A stretch of DNA of 9,616 nucleotides from NCBI GenBank assembly GCA_030620925.1, contig JAUXIQ010000047.1:1-9616 (forward strand). Direction: 5' to 3'. Of this stretch, positions 1 to 6,488 are shown piece by piece. Numbering within the stretch: the first letter of the stretch is position 1; every line of letters begins with the position of its first letter. The notes beneath the pieces were generated by a model that saw only the letters and a program-made list of their open reading frames with translations, had not been told where the DNA came from and made no database searches. The position numbers were made by a program, and so were the translations under genes. This DNA comes from Nitrospinota bacterium (GTDB lineage Bacteria > JAUXIQ01).

Positions 1-229
1 CGAAGGAGCCGCTGGCGATAGGTGCGTTCATATCCTCCACGTGGTGATAGCTGCCGGCCAGCCGCTGCAGCTCCTCCAGTTTTCGCCCCGTTTCCTGCTC
101 GATGATACCCACTGCGTTACCGGTCACCGTGAGGTGCGTCTCCACAGACGTATTGGATGCCAGCACCTCCAGCAGACGGACGCCGTAAACGGCCCCACTG
201 GCTCCTGAAATTCCTATTACTAATCTCAT
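1..229 (-). CDS. ubiX: Flavin prenyltransferase UbiX/Pad1, N-terminal part (cut by window edge)
   Basis: Reading leftward from the ATG at 229 gives 76 residues beginning MRLVIGISGASGAVYGVRLL and ending in ASGSF at the window edge. The GISGASGA loop (residues 6-13) and the IASGSF segment are hallmarks of the UbiX/Pad1 flavoprotein fold. UbiX transfers a dimethylallyl group onto reduced FMN to make prenylated FMN, the cofactor of UbiD decarboxylases. The gene starts 35 bp downstream of the UbiD-family gene on the same strand, so the cofactor maker and its client enzyme are probably co-transcribed. A purine-rich AAGGCGGAG stretch just before the ATG can serve as ribosome binding site. About the first 40 percent of a typical 190-200 residue protein is visible. 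Confidence 0.93.
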   Translation of the reverse strand, partial: MRLVIGISGASGAVYGVRLLEVLASNTSVETHLTVTGNAVGIIEQETGRKLEELQRLAGSYHHVEDMNAPIASGSF

Positions 230-264
230 GCTCCGCCTTTACAATAACAAAAATCATGCGCCGT

Positions 265-1626
265 TCACGCCGAGCCTGTCAACTCTGAGAGGTCCACTTT
301 TTCCAGGCCCACCGTCCGGCGGCGGGCGAACTTCTCCTGCATCAAGGGGTCGATAGTGGCGTCGAAGCCGATCTTGGTAAGCGTATCGCCCGGCTGTTCG
401 ATAAACGGGTCCAAGTTCAGGGCCGCAGCCCCTTTTACCAGCAATATGTCATTATCGTAATCGACGCGGGTGGTTATGGCCCATAGTATATCGTTGGGGT
501 CGTCTATATCCACATCGTCGTTGATGATCACAGCCATCTTGGTCCAGGGATGGGAGAGGGCCGTGGTGAGCACGTTCTTGGTTATCCCCCGCATGCTCAG
601 GGGCACGTCGGCAATCTGCACCACGCATCTGAATATGAAGGGGAGCATGCGAACGTTTTTCACCAGGGGACAGACCCGTTTCAGCCTTTTCATAAGGTCT
701 GCTTCCGTGGGTACTCCCAGAAGCGCATGCTCTTCGATGGTTCCTCCCAGGATGGTCTGAAAAATGGGGTTTTCCCTATGATAGAGGGCCTTAACCTCGA
801 TAACCTGTTTGGGCGATTCCCCCCCGTAATATTCCAGCACTTCGGCCATGGGGCCCTCCGGCTCACGCACCCCCGGCGGTATGACCCCCTCCATAACTAT
901 CTCTGTGTTGGCCGGAACTTCCAGGTCCACGGTCAGGCACTTGACCAGCTCCAACGGCTTCCCTTTGAGCGTCCCCGCATATTCGTATTCATCAACGTCC
1001 ATGGGGACTTTTGAGGTGGAGGCCATGAACAGGTAGGGGTCCGTACCGTCCAGTATGGCCACTTCCAGGGGCATCCCCCGCTGCTCACATTTTTCCTGGA
1101 TAAGCGTAAGATGCTGATTGGAGACAAGCTGTATACCCAGCCTGTTACCCTCTTTCAACTGAATGCGGTGTATGCTGGTATTATATAATCCCGTGTCGGG
1201 GTCCTTGGCCACCACCACTGGGGAGGTGAAAAATGGCGCCGCGTCCTTCTCATAGCTAAAGGGTACCGGTAACAGCTCGCCTATGTTCGGCTTTTCCCGG
1301 TAGACCTTAAACGGCTCCACCCTCTCGCTGGAGACTACCGGTTTGACAGGCGCTCCCGCCCCTCGATCGCCCAGGGTGAAGGCTACCTCTTCAGGGGAAA
1401 CACCGAACAGGTTGGCTAACTTGTCCCGACCGCCGTAGAGGTTCGCCACCGCGCCCATCTTCCCGTCCACGTCCTCGAAAAGGACGGCCTGGCCCGTTGT
1501 ATCCTGGACCTTCTTGATAATGGCTGCCAGCTCGAATTTTGCGCTGACCCGCTTCTTTATCCGCACCAGATCGCCACGGTCTTCGAGCAGCTCTATGAGT
1601 CCCCTCATATCCGAAAGGGCTTCCAC
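265..1626 (-). CDS. ubiD: UbiD-family prenyl-FMN-dependent decarboxylase
   Basis: A 453-residue protein, normal length for UbiD enzymes, which (de)carboxylate aromatic or unsaturated acids using prenylated FMN. Visible family features are the N-terminal MRGLIELLEDRGDLVRI block, the prFMN/metal-binding YNTSIHRIQ block (residues 148-156), and REPEGPMAEVLEYYGG (254-269), which carries the acidic catalytic residues. The C-terminal DDVDIDDPNDILWAITTR block (370-387) is also typical. I chose the GTG at 1626 because an AGGGGGG sequence lies 7 nt upstream; the ATG at residue 7 is an alternative, and an ATG at 1633 is out of frame. Pairing with ubiX supports the call. The substrate cannot be told from sequence: it could be an ubiquinone-type hydroxybenzoate or a catabolic aromatic acid. 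The symbol denotes the family only. Confidence 0.92.
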   Translation of the reverse strand: MEALSDMRGLIELLEDRGDLVRIKKRVSAKFELAAIIKKVQDTTGQAVLFEDVDGKMGAVANLYGGRDKLANLFGVSPEEVAFTLGDRGAGAPVKPVVSSERVEPFKVYREKPNIGELLPVPFSYEKDAAPFFTSPVVVAKDPDTGLYNTSIHRIQLKEGNRLGIQLVSNQHLTLIQEKCEQRGMPLEVAILDGTDPYLFMASTSKVPMDVDEYEYAGTLKGKPLELVKCLTVDLEVPANTEIVMEGVIPPGVREPEGPMAEVLEYYGGESPKQVIEVKALYHRENPIFQTILGGTIEEHALLGVPTEADLMKRLKRVCPLVKNVRMLPFIFRCVVQIADVPLSMRGITKNVLTTALSHPWTKMAVIINDDVDIDDPNDILWAITTRVDYDNDILLVKGAAALNLDPFIEQPGDTLTKIGFDATIDPLMQEKFARRRTVGLEKVDLSELTGSA

Positions 1627-1691
1627 AGGTCATCCCCCCTGCTAATTATCGGCAGCCGGGCTGCAGGCAACGAAAATACCCGTCGTCAATA

Positions 1692-1722
1692 AAAGAGCCC
1701 GCTACCTCAATAACGGGATTTT
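1692..1722. terminator. Possible weak bidirectional terminator hairpin
   Basis: A-rich flank, then CCCG, a 12-nt loop, CGGG and a T run (arms around 1698-1701 and 1714-1717, A tract at 1691-1694, T tract at 1719-1723). The GC core is only 4 bp, with A-T and G-T pairs outside a mismatch, so it is a weak candidate. It lies between the rhodanese stop at 1815 and the ubiD start at 1626, where a terminator for the permease-rhodanese unit would be expected. Confidence 0.35.
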
Positions 1723-1814
1723 TCGTTTAAGTAAAGGTATTCTTATTAGATTAAGCTACGAGATGTCAACAGGATTTTGAGCTTGAGGATATCTTATAAG
1801 GGAATGGGCACCGA

Positions 1815-2141
1815 TTATTTGCCTTCCAGCGGGTATTCCGCCTCCGCCCAGGCGTTGAATCCGCCCTTCAGGGCACAAACATTCCGGAAACCCAGCGTCC
1901 GCATCTCCGCCGCCGCACCGACGGCCGAGCCCTCGCTCGGTCACGTTCAGTAAAAAACGAGCTTCCCTTCGGCCGACAGCTCATTGTGGGCGGCCGCTAT
2001 CGTGTCTTTGGTTATGTTTATAGCTCCCGATATGTGCGCCGAATCGTAGGCCTCGCTGGACCTCACGTCTATTACCGTAACATTTTCACCATCGTCCAGC
2101 ATGGTTTTGAGCTCATGGGGGGTTATGCGTTCTATATCCAT
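1815..2141 (-). CDS. Rhodanese-domain protein, probable selenoprotein with UxU active site
   Basis: A single-domain rhodanese of 108 residues if two in-frame TGA codons (1947-1949 and 1941-1943) are read as selenocysteine. Before them lies the family N-terminus: MDIERITPHELKTML, then VTVIDVRSSEAYDSAHISGA with the DVR and HI.GA motifs, then KLVFY. After them the same frame continues without interruption as PSEGSAVGAAAEMRTLGFRNV, then ALKGGFNAW (residues 90-98, the classical C-terminal rhodanese block), ending at TAA. Related rhodaneses read FYCTCPxE here, so the TGAs replace precisely the catalytic Cys (65) and the Cys two residues on (67). TGA is used as a normal stop by neighbouring genes (265, 4049, 5965) and TGG encodes Trp, so code reassignment is unlikely. 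The start is the ATG at 2141, 6 nt after AGGAGGTG, rather than the ATG at 2162. The gene follows a TauE/SafE permease by 62 bp. The alternative is a nonsense-mutated pseudogene, which would need two independent hits at exactly the two Cys codons. Confidence 0.8.
1925..1940 (-). other. Candidate SECIS-like hairpin right after the second TGA
   Basis: On the coding (minus) strand the bases immediately after the second TGA form a perfect 6-bp stem, CCGAGC / GCTCGG, closed by the loop GAGG. Bacterial SECIS elements are small hairpins in the coding region just after the UGA, with a G in the first positions of the apical loop, which this has. The loop starts only 12 nt after the first TGA and 6 nt after the second. 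That is closer than the roughly 16-37 nt I recall as usual, so it is a candidate and not a canonical element. Confidence 0.5.
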
Positions 2142-2147
2142 GAAAAA

Positions 2148-2155
2148 CACCTCCT
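2148..2155 (-). promoter_or_regulatory. Ribosome binding site AGGAGGTG fixing the rhodanese start
   Basis: AGGAGGTG on the minus strand lies 6 nt before the ATG at 2141. It falls inside the reading frame that would begin at the upstream ATG at 2162, so the longer MDQEVFF version is unlikely to be the real start. Confidence 0.8.
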
Positions 2156-2203
2156 GATCCAATTATTAATATAAATATATACCGCCAGGAGGCCCGGAAC
2201 GCT

Positions 2204-2923
2204 CTATCTGATCAGCAAAATCGACCCCAGGGCAAGCAAACCTATATAAATGCACTTCCGGTACATCGCGGTGTCCATTCTTTCATAGGCCCGAAGGCCC
2301 AGGAAGTAGCCCAGTGCTACAGAAGGTATAAAATAGATACAGTAGAGCAGCACGCCCTTGGTGACCATGTGCGAGGCGGCATAGAGGGACAGCCGGGTGC
2401 TGCAACTGATGATGAAAAAAAACTGCAGCGAACCCTTCAACTCGTCCTTTTCCCAGTTCTTCAACGTTACGAAAACGATGGCCGGCGGTCCCCCGATGTT
2501 GAAAGCGCCTCCCAGGTTGCCGCTGACGAATCCCAGCAGGTAACCCCAGCCCCCGCGTATCGCCTGCTTCACCCGGGTAACTCCCAGCAGGGACCACCCT
2601 CCGTACAGGATGAGCATCACACCCAGACCCGTGATTATGTTCTCCTCCGGCACATACTTCAGTATCAGCACGCCGACCGGCGTTCCGGCTACGGCTCCCA
2701 CGATAAGAGGCAACATCTGCCGCCCTTGAACCTTCCCCCTGTGCCGGAGGAAAAGAATAACTGTCAGAGACAGGGCGTAAATGGCTACAAAGGGTATCGA
2801 AAACTTAACCCCCAGCACCAGAGGAAGGACGCCCATAGAGACCAGCCCGAAACCAAACCCCGTTACGCTCTGAGTAAACGCCGCCGCAACGAGAATAGCG
2901 GCTATTCCTGCAATTTGGCCCAT
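2204..2923 (-). CDS. TauE/SafE (DUF81) family membrane permease
   Basis: A 239-residue, very hydrophobic protein with about eight predicted membrane segments: near residues 4-30, 31-58, 69-88, 94-114, 124-150, 164-184, 189-210 and 222-238. The conserved glycine-rich blocks of the family are present: TQSVTGFGFGLVSMGVLPLV (17-36), GAVAGTPVGVLIL (76-88) and GFVSGNLGGAFNIGGPPAIV (131-150). Family members export or import small sulfur-containing anions such as sulfite, sulfoacetate or thiosulfate. The exact substrate is not readable from sequence. The ATG at 2923 is preceded by AAAAAGG. The rhodanese gene follows 62 bp downstream on the same strand, which suggests a shared role in sulfur (or, given the UxU site, selenium) oxyanion or sulfane handling. 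The upstream neighbour is divergent. Confidence 0.9.
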   Translation of the reverse strand: MGQIAGIAAILVAAAFTQSVTGFGFGLVSMGVLPLVLGVKFSIPFVAIYALSLTVILFLRHRGKVQGRQMLPLIVGAVAGTPVGVLILKYVPEENIITGLGVMLILYGGWSLLGVTRVKQAIRGGWGYLLGFVSGNLGGAFNIGGPPAIVFVTLKNWEKDELKGSLQFFFIISCSTRLSLYAASHMVTKGVLLYCIYFIPSVALGYFLGLRAYERMDTAMYRKCIYIGLLALGSILLIR

Positions 2924-3013
2924 GGCGTTACCTTTTTATGAGTAGGAGAATCCTTCATCCGATTATGCCTGAGTATTTGTTCACAATTTCCGGCAAATCC
3001 CGCGCCGCCGTCC

Positions 3014-3043
3014 ATTATAAAAAATTCTCATGGTGAAAGTCCA
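3014..3043 (-). promoter_or_regulatory. Probable promoter for the permease-rhodanese operon
   Basis: On the minus strand there is a perfect TATAAT (3014-3019) with TGGACT (3038-3043, 4 of 6 matches to TTGACA) 18 bp upstream, and a T run before the -10 box. It would give a leader of about 85 nt for the permease gene. It sits in the divergent spacer shared with the FabK/NMO-type gene. I see no equally clear promoter for the plus strand. Confidence 0.45.
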
Positions 3044-3094
3044 TCTTATGGTAGTATTATCTGCAAATCCAATCGACCGGAAGGAGGGGTATTG

Positions 3095-4051
3095 ATGTTT
3101 CGCACCGTCGTATGCGACATGCTGGGGATAGAATATCCGATCATCCAGGGGGGCATGGCCTGGGCTTCGGATCACAGGTTGACAGCGGCTGTCTCCAATG
3201 CCGGAGGGTTGGGCCTCATCGCCGCAGGCAACATTCCCGACGAAGACCTTATTCACGAGATACGAGAAACGCGCAAACTCACCGATAAACCCTTCGGCGT
3301 AAATATCGTGCCCATCGCCGGAGTGCAACTGATGGACCGCATAAAGGTCCTGGTCGACGAAGGTATCAACATCGCCGCCACCGCTTTCTCCGACCCCACG
3401 ATGCCCGTCATCTCCGAGCTGCACAAGCACCCAATGAAGGTCCTCTGCGTGGTCCCTTCAGTGCGCCTGGCCAAAAGGGTGGAAGCTGAAGGGGCGGATC
3501 TAATCGTCGCCTCGGGCACCGAGGCCGGCGGGCACGTTGGCAGGATAGCCACCCTTCCCCTGGTGCCTCAGGTGGTCGACGCGGTGAACGCGCCCGTGCT
3601 GGCCGCAGGCGGTATAGGCGACGGGCGGGGATTGCTGGCCGCCCTCTCCCTGGGGGCAAGCGGGGTACAGATGGGCACCCGCTTCCTGGCCACCAAAGAG
3701 TGCATAATACATCAGAGCTTGAAAGCCCTCCTGGTGGAGGCCACCGAGGAGGATACGGTAGTCACCGGAAGCGTAACCGGCTCTCCCGCCCGCTGTTTGA
3801 GAAACGAGTTCACCGATTACTGGCTTACCAAAGAAAAAGAGAAAGGCCACATGGCCAAGGATGAGCTTCAGCGAGAAGGGCTGGGAAGACTATATAAGGG
3901 GATGATCGAAGGAGACATGGAAAACGGGACGCTCCCCGGAGGACAGGTCTGCGGCCTCATCCGGGAGATAAAGAGCGTTAAGGAAATAATCGAGGGTATC
4001 ATGGCGGAAGCAGAGGCCATCTATAAGAGTATGGGCAAAGCGCAGGCATGA
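3095..4051 (+). CDS. FMN-dependent nitronate monooxygenase / enoyl-ACP reductase II (FabK)-type protein
   Basis: A 318-residue TIM-barrel flavoprotein. Features in order: YPIIQGGMAWASDHRLTAAV (14-33) followed by SNAGGLGLIAAGN, the FMN-binding start of the family; KPFGVNI (65-71); VVPSVRLAKRVEAEGAD (119-135); GTEAGGHVGR (141-150) with the conserved catalytic-type His147; APVLAAGGIGDGRG (166-179); and GASGVQMGTRFLATKE (187-202), the phosphate-binding end. The C-terminal tail, with LPGGQVCGLI, resembles FabK (NADH-dependent trans-2-enoyl-ACP reductase) as much as nitronate monooxygenases, and the two cannot be separated safely by eye. I took the ATG at 3095, placed 5 nt after AAGGAGGGG, over the TTG at 3092. 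A flavin-reductase-like gene follows on the same strand 99 bp on and could supply reduced flavin or share regulation. Confidence 0.88.
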   Translation: MFRTVVCDMLGIEYPIIQGGMAWASDHRLTAAVSNAGGLGLIAAGNIPDEDLIHEIRETRKLTDKPFGVNIVPIAGVQLMDRIKVLVDEGINIAATAFSDPTMPVISELHKHPMKVLCVVPSVRLAKRVEAEGADLIVASGTEAGGHVGRIATLPLVPQVVDAVNAPVLAAGGIGDGRGLLAALSLGASGVQMGTRFLATKECIIHQSLKALLVEATEEDTVVTGSVTGSPARCLRNEFTDYWLTKEKEKGHMAKDELQREGLGRLYKGMIEGDMENGTLPGGQVCGLIREIKSVKEIIEGIMAEAEAIYKSMGKAQA

Positions 4052-4150
4052 GGTTTACGCGGCCTCTAATGACCATCATTTTTTATTGAATCCGACTGAA
4101 AGCAGGATACACCAGACACCTTAACGCAGACGCAGGGAAAGGAAACCGAA

Positions 4151-4723
4151 ATGGCCAGGAAATCGCTCAAACCCGACACCATGCTTGCCCCCACACCAGT
4201 GGTAATGGTGAGCTGCCAGAGGGAAGGGGAAAAACCGAACATAATAACCATAGCCTGGATAGGCGTGGTCTGCTCGGACCCCCCCATGGTCAGTATCAGC
4301 ATCCGCCCCAGCAGGTATTCATACGAGATGATCAAGGAAGCGGGGGAGTTCGTGGTTAACATTCCCACCCGTGAATTGTGCCAGGTTACCGACTACTGCG
4401 GCATCGTCTCCGGGAGGGATGTGGATAAATTCAAGGAGACCGGCCTCTCCCCGGAACCCTCTACCGTAATCAAAACACCCTCCATCAGCGAATGCCCCTT
4501 GAGCCTGGAATGCCGGCTAAAAGAAGTGATACACCTGGGCGCTCACGATCTGTTCCTGGGGGAGGTGGTGGCAGTTACGGCCGATGAGTCCGTCTTGAAC
4601 GGGGATCGGATTCAGGTCTCAAACCTGAACGCCATTTCCTATATGCCTCCCACGAGCGAATATTGGTCGCTTAACGAAACCATGGGCCGCTTCGGCTACT
4701 CCAAAAAGAAGATGGCCAAATAA
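4151..4723 (+). CDS. Flavin reductase-like / flavoredoxin-family FMN-binding protein
   Basis: A 190-residue protein of the split-barrel flavin reductase-like (DIM6/NTAB, flavoredoxin) family. It shows the usual opening PTPVVMVSCQREGEKPNIITIAWIG (15-38, flavin-binding), SDPPMVSISIRPSRYSYEMI (42-61), GEFVVNIP (65-72), then VTDYCGIVSGRDVDKF (79-94), LECRLKEVIHLGAHDLFLGEV (119-139) and a C-terminal YMPPTSEYW segment. These proteins bind FMN and pass electrons from NAD(P)H or other donors. The ATG at 4151 is preceded by GGGAAAGGAAA. It follows the FabK/NMO-type gene by 99 bp with no terminator seen between them, so they may form a two-gene unit. The exact electron partner is not evident. C77 and C83 (sequence LCQVTDYC) are nearby cysteines of unknown role. 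Confidence 0.88.
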   Translation: MARKSLKPDTMLAPTPVVMVSCQREGEKPNIITIAWIGVVCSDPPMVSISIRPSRYSYEMIKEAGEFVVNIPTRELCQVTDYCGIVSGRDVDKFKETGLSPEPSTVIKTPSISECPLSLECRLKEVIHLGAHDLFLGEVVAVTADESVLNGDRIQVSNLNAISYMPPTSEYWSLNETMGRFGYSKKKMAK

Positions 4724-4729
4724 CAAAAG

Positions 4730-4781
4730 CAGGGCAGCCCCGCGTACGGCGGGATTATCCCCGCCCTGTGGAGTCAGGGCG
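4730..4781. other. Mutually exclusive hairpins after the flavoredoxin gene
   Basis: Three overlapping pairings can be drawn: GGCGGG (4748-4753) with CCCGCC (4760-4765); CGCCCTG (4762-4768) with CAGGGCG (4775-4781); and CAGGGC (4730-4735) with GCCCTG (4763-4768). They compete for the same central bases. No T run follows, so this is not a standard intrinsic terminator. It may be an RNA 3' end structure or a Rho-type site. The rest of 4782-5010 holds only a possible promoter and no gene. Confidence 0.45.
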
Positions 4782-4812
4782 AAATCCATCCCGTGGGGCA
4801 ACAAGATAACAG

Positions 4813-4841
4813 TGGAAAAACCGACTCATTAGTTTTATAAT
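4813..4841 (+). promoter_or_regulatory. Possible promoter for the SDR gene
   Basis: TGGAAA (4813-4818) and a perfect TATAAT (4836-4841) are separated by 17 bp. The -35 box matches TTGACA at only 4 of 6 positions. Transcription from here would leave an untranslated leader of about 160 nt before the start at 5011. Confidence 0.35.
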
Positions 4842-5010
4842 ACCCATTTGATTGAAGCTCCACAAAGATCGGTATTAAGTAATCCGCCGACCTCTAGCCA
4901 TCAACCCCTTCCGACAATATGGATGCAATATCGACATTGGACTCTGGTGGCCCGGGACGAAAATAGTCAAATCTGCTTTTCGCCGACGGCAAATTTATTG
5001 AGGTAGCATC

Positions 5011-5967
5011 TTGGAAAAATGTTTAATCACAGGCATCACGGGATTTGCCGGAAGCCACCTGACCGATTACCTCCTCACCTTGTCCGACGTGGAGGTTCAC
5101 GGCGTCCTCAGGTGGCGCAGCCGCACCGAACATATCAGCCATTTCGCGGGCAACGTCGTTATGCACGAGTGTGATGTCAGGGACCTCTCTTCGGTCATCA
5201 GGGTGCTAAAGACAGTAAAACCGGATAAAATCTTTCATCTTGCGGCACAGAGCTACGTTCCCACATCATGGTCAGCGCCCTCGGAATCCATCACCACTAA
5301 CGTAATCGGAACCCTCAACATATTTGAGGCCTCACGCCACCTGGACCTGAACCCCCGAATACAACTGGCCTGTTCCAGCGAAGAATACGGCATGGTCTAC
5401 GAGGATGAGGTACCCGTTAAAGAAACCAACCTCCTGCGGCCGCTGAGCCCATACGCAGTCAGCAAAGTGGGTGAAGACCTTCTGGGCTACCAGTATTTCC
5501 ATAGTTACGGCCTGCATATCATCAGGACGCGCGCCTTCAATCACACCGGTCCCAGGAGGGGCGACGTCTTCGTCTGTTCGAATTTCGCCAAACAGATAGC
5601 CCTCATGGAAAAAGGGGCCGTCGAGCCGGTGCTGCACGTGGGAAATTTAGAGGCCAAAAGGGACTTCACAGACGTCAGGGACATCGTAAGGGGATACTAC
5701 CTGGCCCTTGAAAAAGGAGAACCCGGGGAGGCTTACAACATCTGTACGGGGGAAGCATACTCCATCAAAGATATAATCGATATGCTGCTGGAGATGACCT
5801 CAATCAAGGTGGAATTCAAAGTCGACCAGGAGAGGATCAGACCCTCGGACGTCCCCCTGCTCATTGGTGACAATACGAAGTTCAAAAAAGCCACAGGATG
5901 GTCCCCCTCTATCTCTTTCAGCAAAACCCTGAAAGACGTCCTGACTTACTGGAGGGAGACAGTCTGA
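5011..5967 (+). CDS. NAD(P)-dependent sugar-nucleotide dehydratase/reductase, GDP-mannose 4,6-dehydratase/RMD-like
   Basis: An extended short-chain dehydrogenase of 318 residues. Visible are the Rossmann motif TGITGFAGSHL (7-17), CDVRDL (54-59), FHLAAQSYVPTSW (75-87), SSEEYG (122-127) with the active-site Ser/Glu, and the catalytic YAVSK pair Tyr148/Lys152. Also seen are RTRAFNHTGP (172-181) and RDFTDVRDIVRGYYLAL (217-233). The HLAAQS and FNHTGP blocks match enzymes that turn GDP-mannose into GDP-4-keto-6-deoxymannose (GMD) or reduce that product to GDP-rhamnose (RMD). The length is nearer RMD than classic GMD (about 340-370). The start is TTG at 5011, 6 nt after GAGGT, and no in-frame ATG lies near. 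The gene stands alone rather than in a polysaccharide cluster, and its 3' end faces the Cys-rich gene at 6030. Confidence 0.87.
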   Translation: MEKCLITGITGFAGSHLTDYLLTLSDVEVHGVLRWRSRTEHISHFAGNVVMHECDVRDLSSVIRVLKTVKPDKIFHLAAQSYVPTSWSAPSESITTNVIGTLNIFEASRHLDLNPRIQLACSSEEYGMVYEDEVPVKETNLLRPLSPYAVSKVGEDLLGYQYFHSYGLHIIRTRAFNHTGPRRGDVFVCSNFAKQIALMEKGAVEPVLHVGNLEAKRDFTDVRDIVRGYYLALEKGEPGEAYNICTGEAYSIKDIIDMLLEMTSIKVEFKVDQERIRPSDVPLLIGDNTKFKKATGWSPSISFSKTLKDVLTYWRETV

Positions 5968-6029
5968 TCAGCGCTGCCCCCTTTTAGAATCGCCATCCCT
6001 TGCTTTCTTGTTGTCCTCTGAAGGAAGGG

Positions 6030-6248
6030 TCATTTACCGGTGAGGTCTTTCAGCTCTCTTTTTGCTCCCTCTATCTCCTTTTCAAGCTCTTTTATATATC
6101 CCTCCAACTCCTCAGCATCTTCCTCAACCGTACTGAATTGCCTCTGGAATCCGGACCCGCAGGAGCACGGGCTGCAACCACAAGAACAGCACGCCCCCCT
6201 TTGGGAACCCCTACCACAACCGCACCTATCAAAAGACTGTCTGCACAT
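6030..6248 (-). CDS. Small Cys-rich coiled-coil protein (DUF5320-like architecture), function unknown
   Basis: A 72-residue protein with two parts. Residues 1-35 carry nine cysteines (2, 9, 11, 20, 21, 23, 25, 28, 30), including CGC, CCSCGC and PCSC, rich in Gly and Ser and plausibly binding metal ions. Residues 42-70 (EEDAEELEGYIKELEKEIEG onward) are a strongly charged heptad-like coiled coil. The layout recalls the small DUF5320-type proteins of anaerobes, but I cannot confirm family membership. The ATG at 6248 follows AAAGGAGG with a 5-nt spacer, a strong site that supports real expression. It lies just downstream of the acyl-CoA dehydrogenase remnant and an inverted repeat. The nearby ArsR-type regulator has the same order of parts, a CxCGC cluster followed by a charged helix. 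Confidence 0.75.
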   Translation of the reverse strand: MCRQSFDRCGCGRGSQRGACCSCGCSPCSCGSGFQRQFSTVEEDAEELEGYIKELEKEIEGAKRELKDLTGK

Positions 6249-6262
6249 GTTCGCCTCCTTTC

Positions 6263-6285
6263 AGGTATAAGGTTAGGTTATACCT
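6263..6285. repeat. Perfect 8-bp inverted repeat upstream of the Cys-rich gene
   Basis: AGGTATAA (6263-6270) and TTATACCT (6278-6285) are exact complements separated by 7 bp. The element lies 15-37 bp upstream of the ATG at 6248, overlaps the end of the acyl-CoA dehydrogenase remnant, and contains TATAAC/TATACC hexamers that could act as a -10 box. It could be an operator for the Cys-rich gene. Its sequence differs from the ArsR-type operator at 7121-7152. Confidence 0.45.
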
Positions 6286-6488
6286 ATGATCATTTTTCCG
6301 AGGGCATCTTTTAGAACTTCGGTAGTGTTTACATGAAGGGTGATGCCCCGTGCGTCCCTGAAATGTTTTTCAAGGGAAAATTCCTCCGTATAACCATGAC
6401 CACCGTGTATCTGCAGGAACTTCGCATTGCCTGAGTATTAACTCACCTTCGTATGAACCTCTAAGGCCGAGCATTTCATTTTTTCTTC
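6273..6488 (-). pseudogene. Acyl-CoA dehydrogenase C-terminal remnant
   Basis: Translating the minus strand in the frame that stops at 6273-6275 gives the typical end of an acyl-CoA dehydrogenase: GNAKFLQIHGGHGYTEEF, then SLEKHFRDARGITLHVNTTE and VLKDALGK. The QIHGGxGYTEE and RDAR blocks are the conserved C-terminal signature of these FAD enzymes. Upstream the same frame continues as EEKMKCSALEVHTKVS, interrupted by TAA at 6438-6440, and ends at TAG (6489-6491). The remaining 300 or so residues of the enzyme are absent and the cysteine-protein genes lie directly either side. This is the eroded 3' end of a lost gene, probably left by an insertion or deletion. Confidence 0.8.

Noticed and set aside
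550-1014. Open frame on the plus strand opposite the UbiD gene (154 codons)
   Set aside because: Shadow of the UbiD reading frame; no domain and no start signal.
1652-1664. Short palindrome GCAGCC-G-GGCTGC upstream of the UbiD gene
   Set aside because: A single-base loop cannot form a hairpin as drawn, and as a protein site it is isolated with no second copy seen.
1756-1944. Separate small ORF containing the second half of the rhodanese
   Set aside because: It runs in another frame from the rhodanese continuation; the real C-terminal half is the direct in-frame extension past the two TGAs and ends at 1815.
2369-2941. Long open frame on the plus strand opposite the TauE/SafE permease gene (190 codons)
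   Set aside because: It is antisense to a convincing membrane protein, has low-complexity Gln/Arg composition with no recognisable domain, and lacks a good ribosome binding site.
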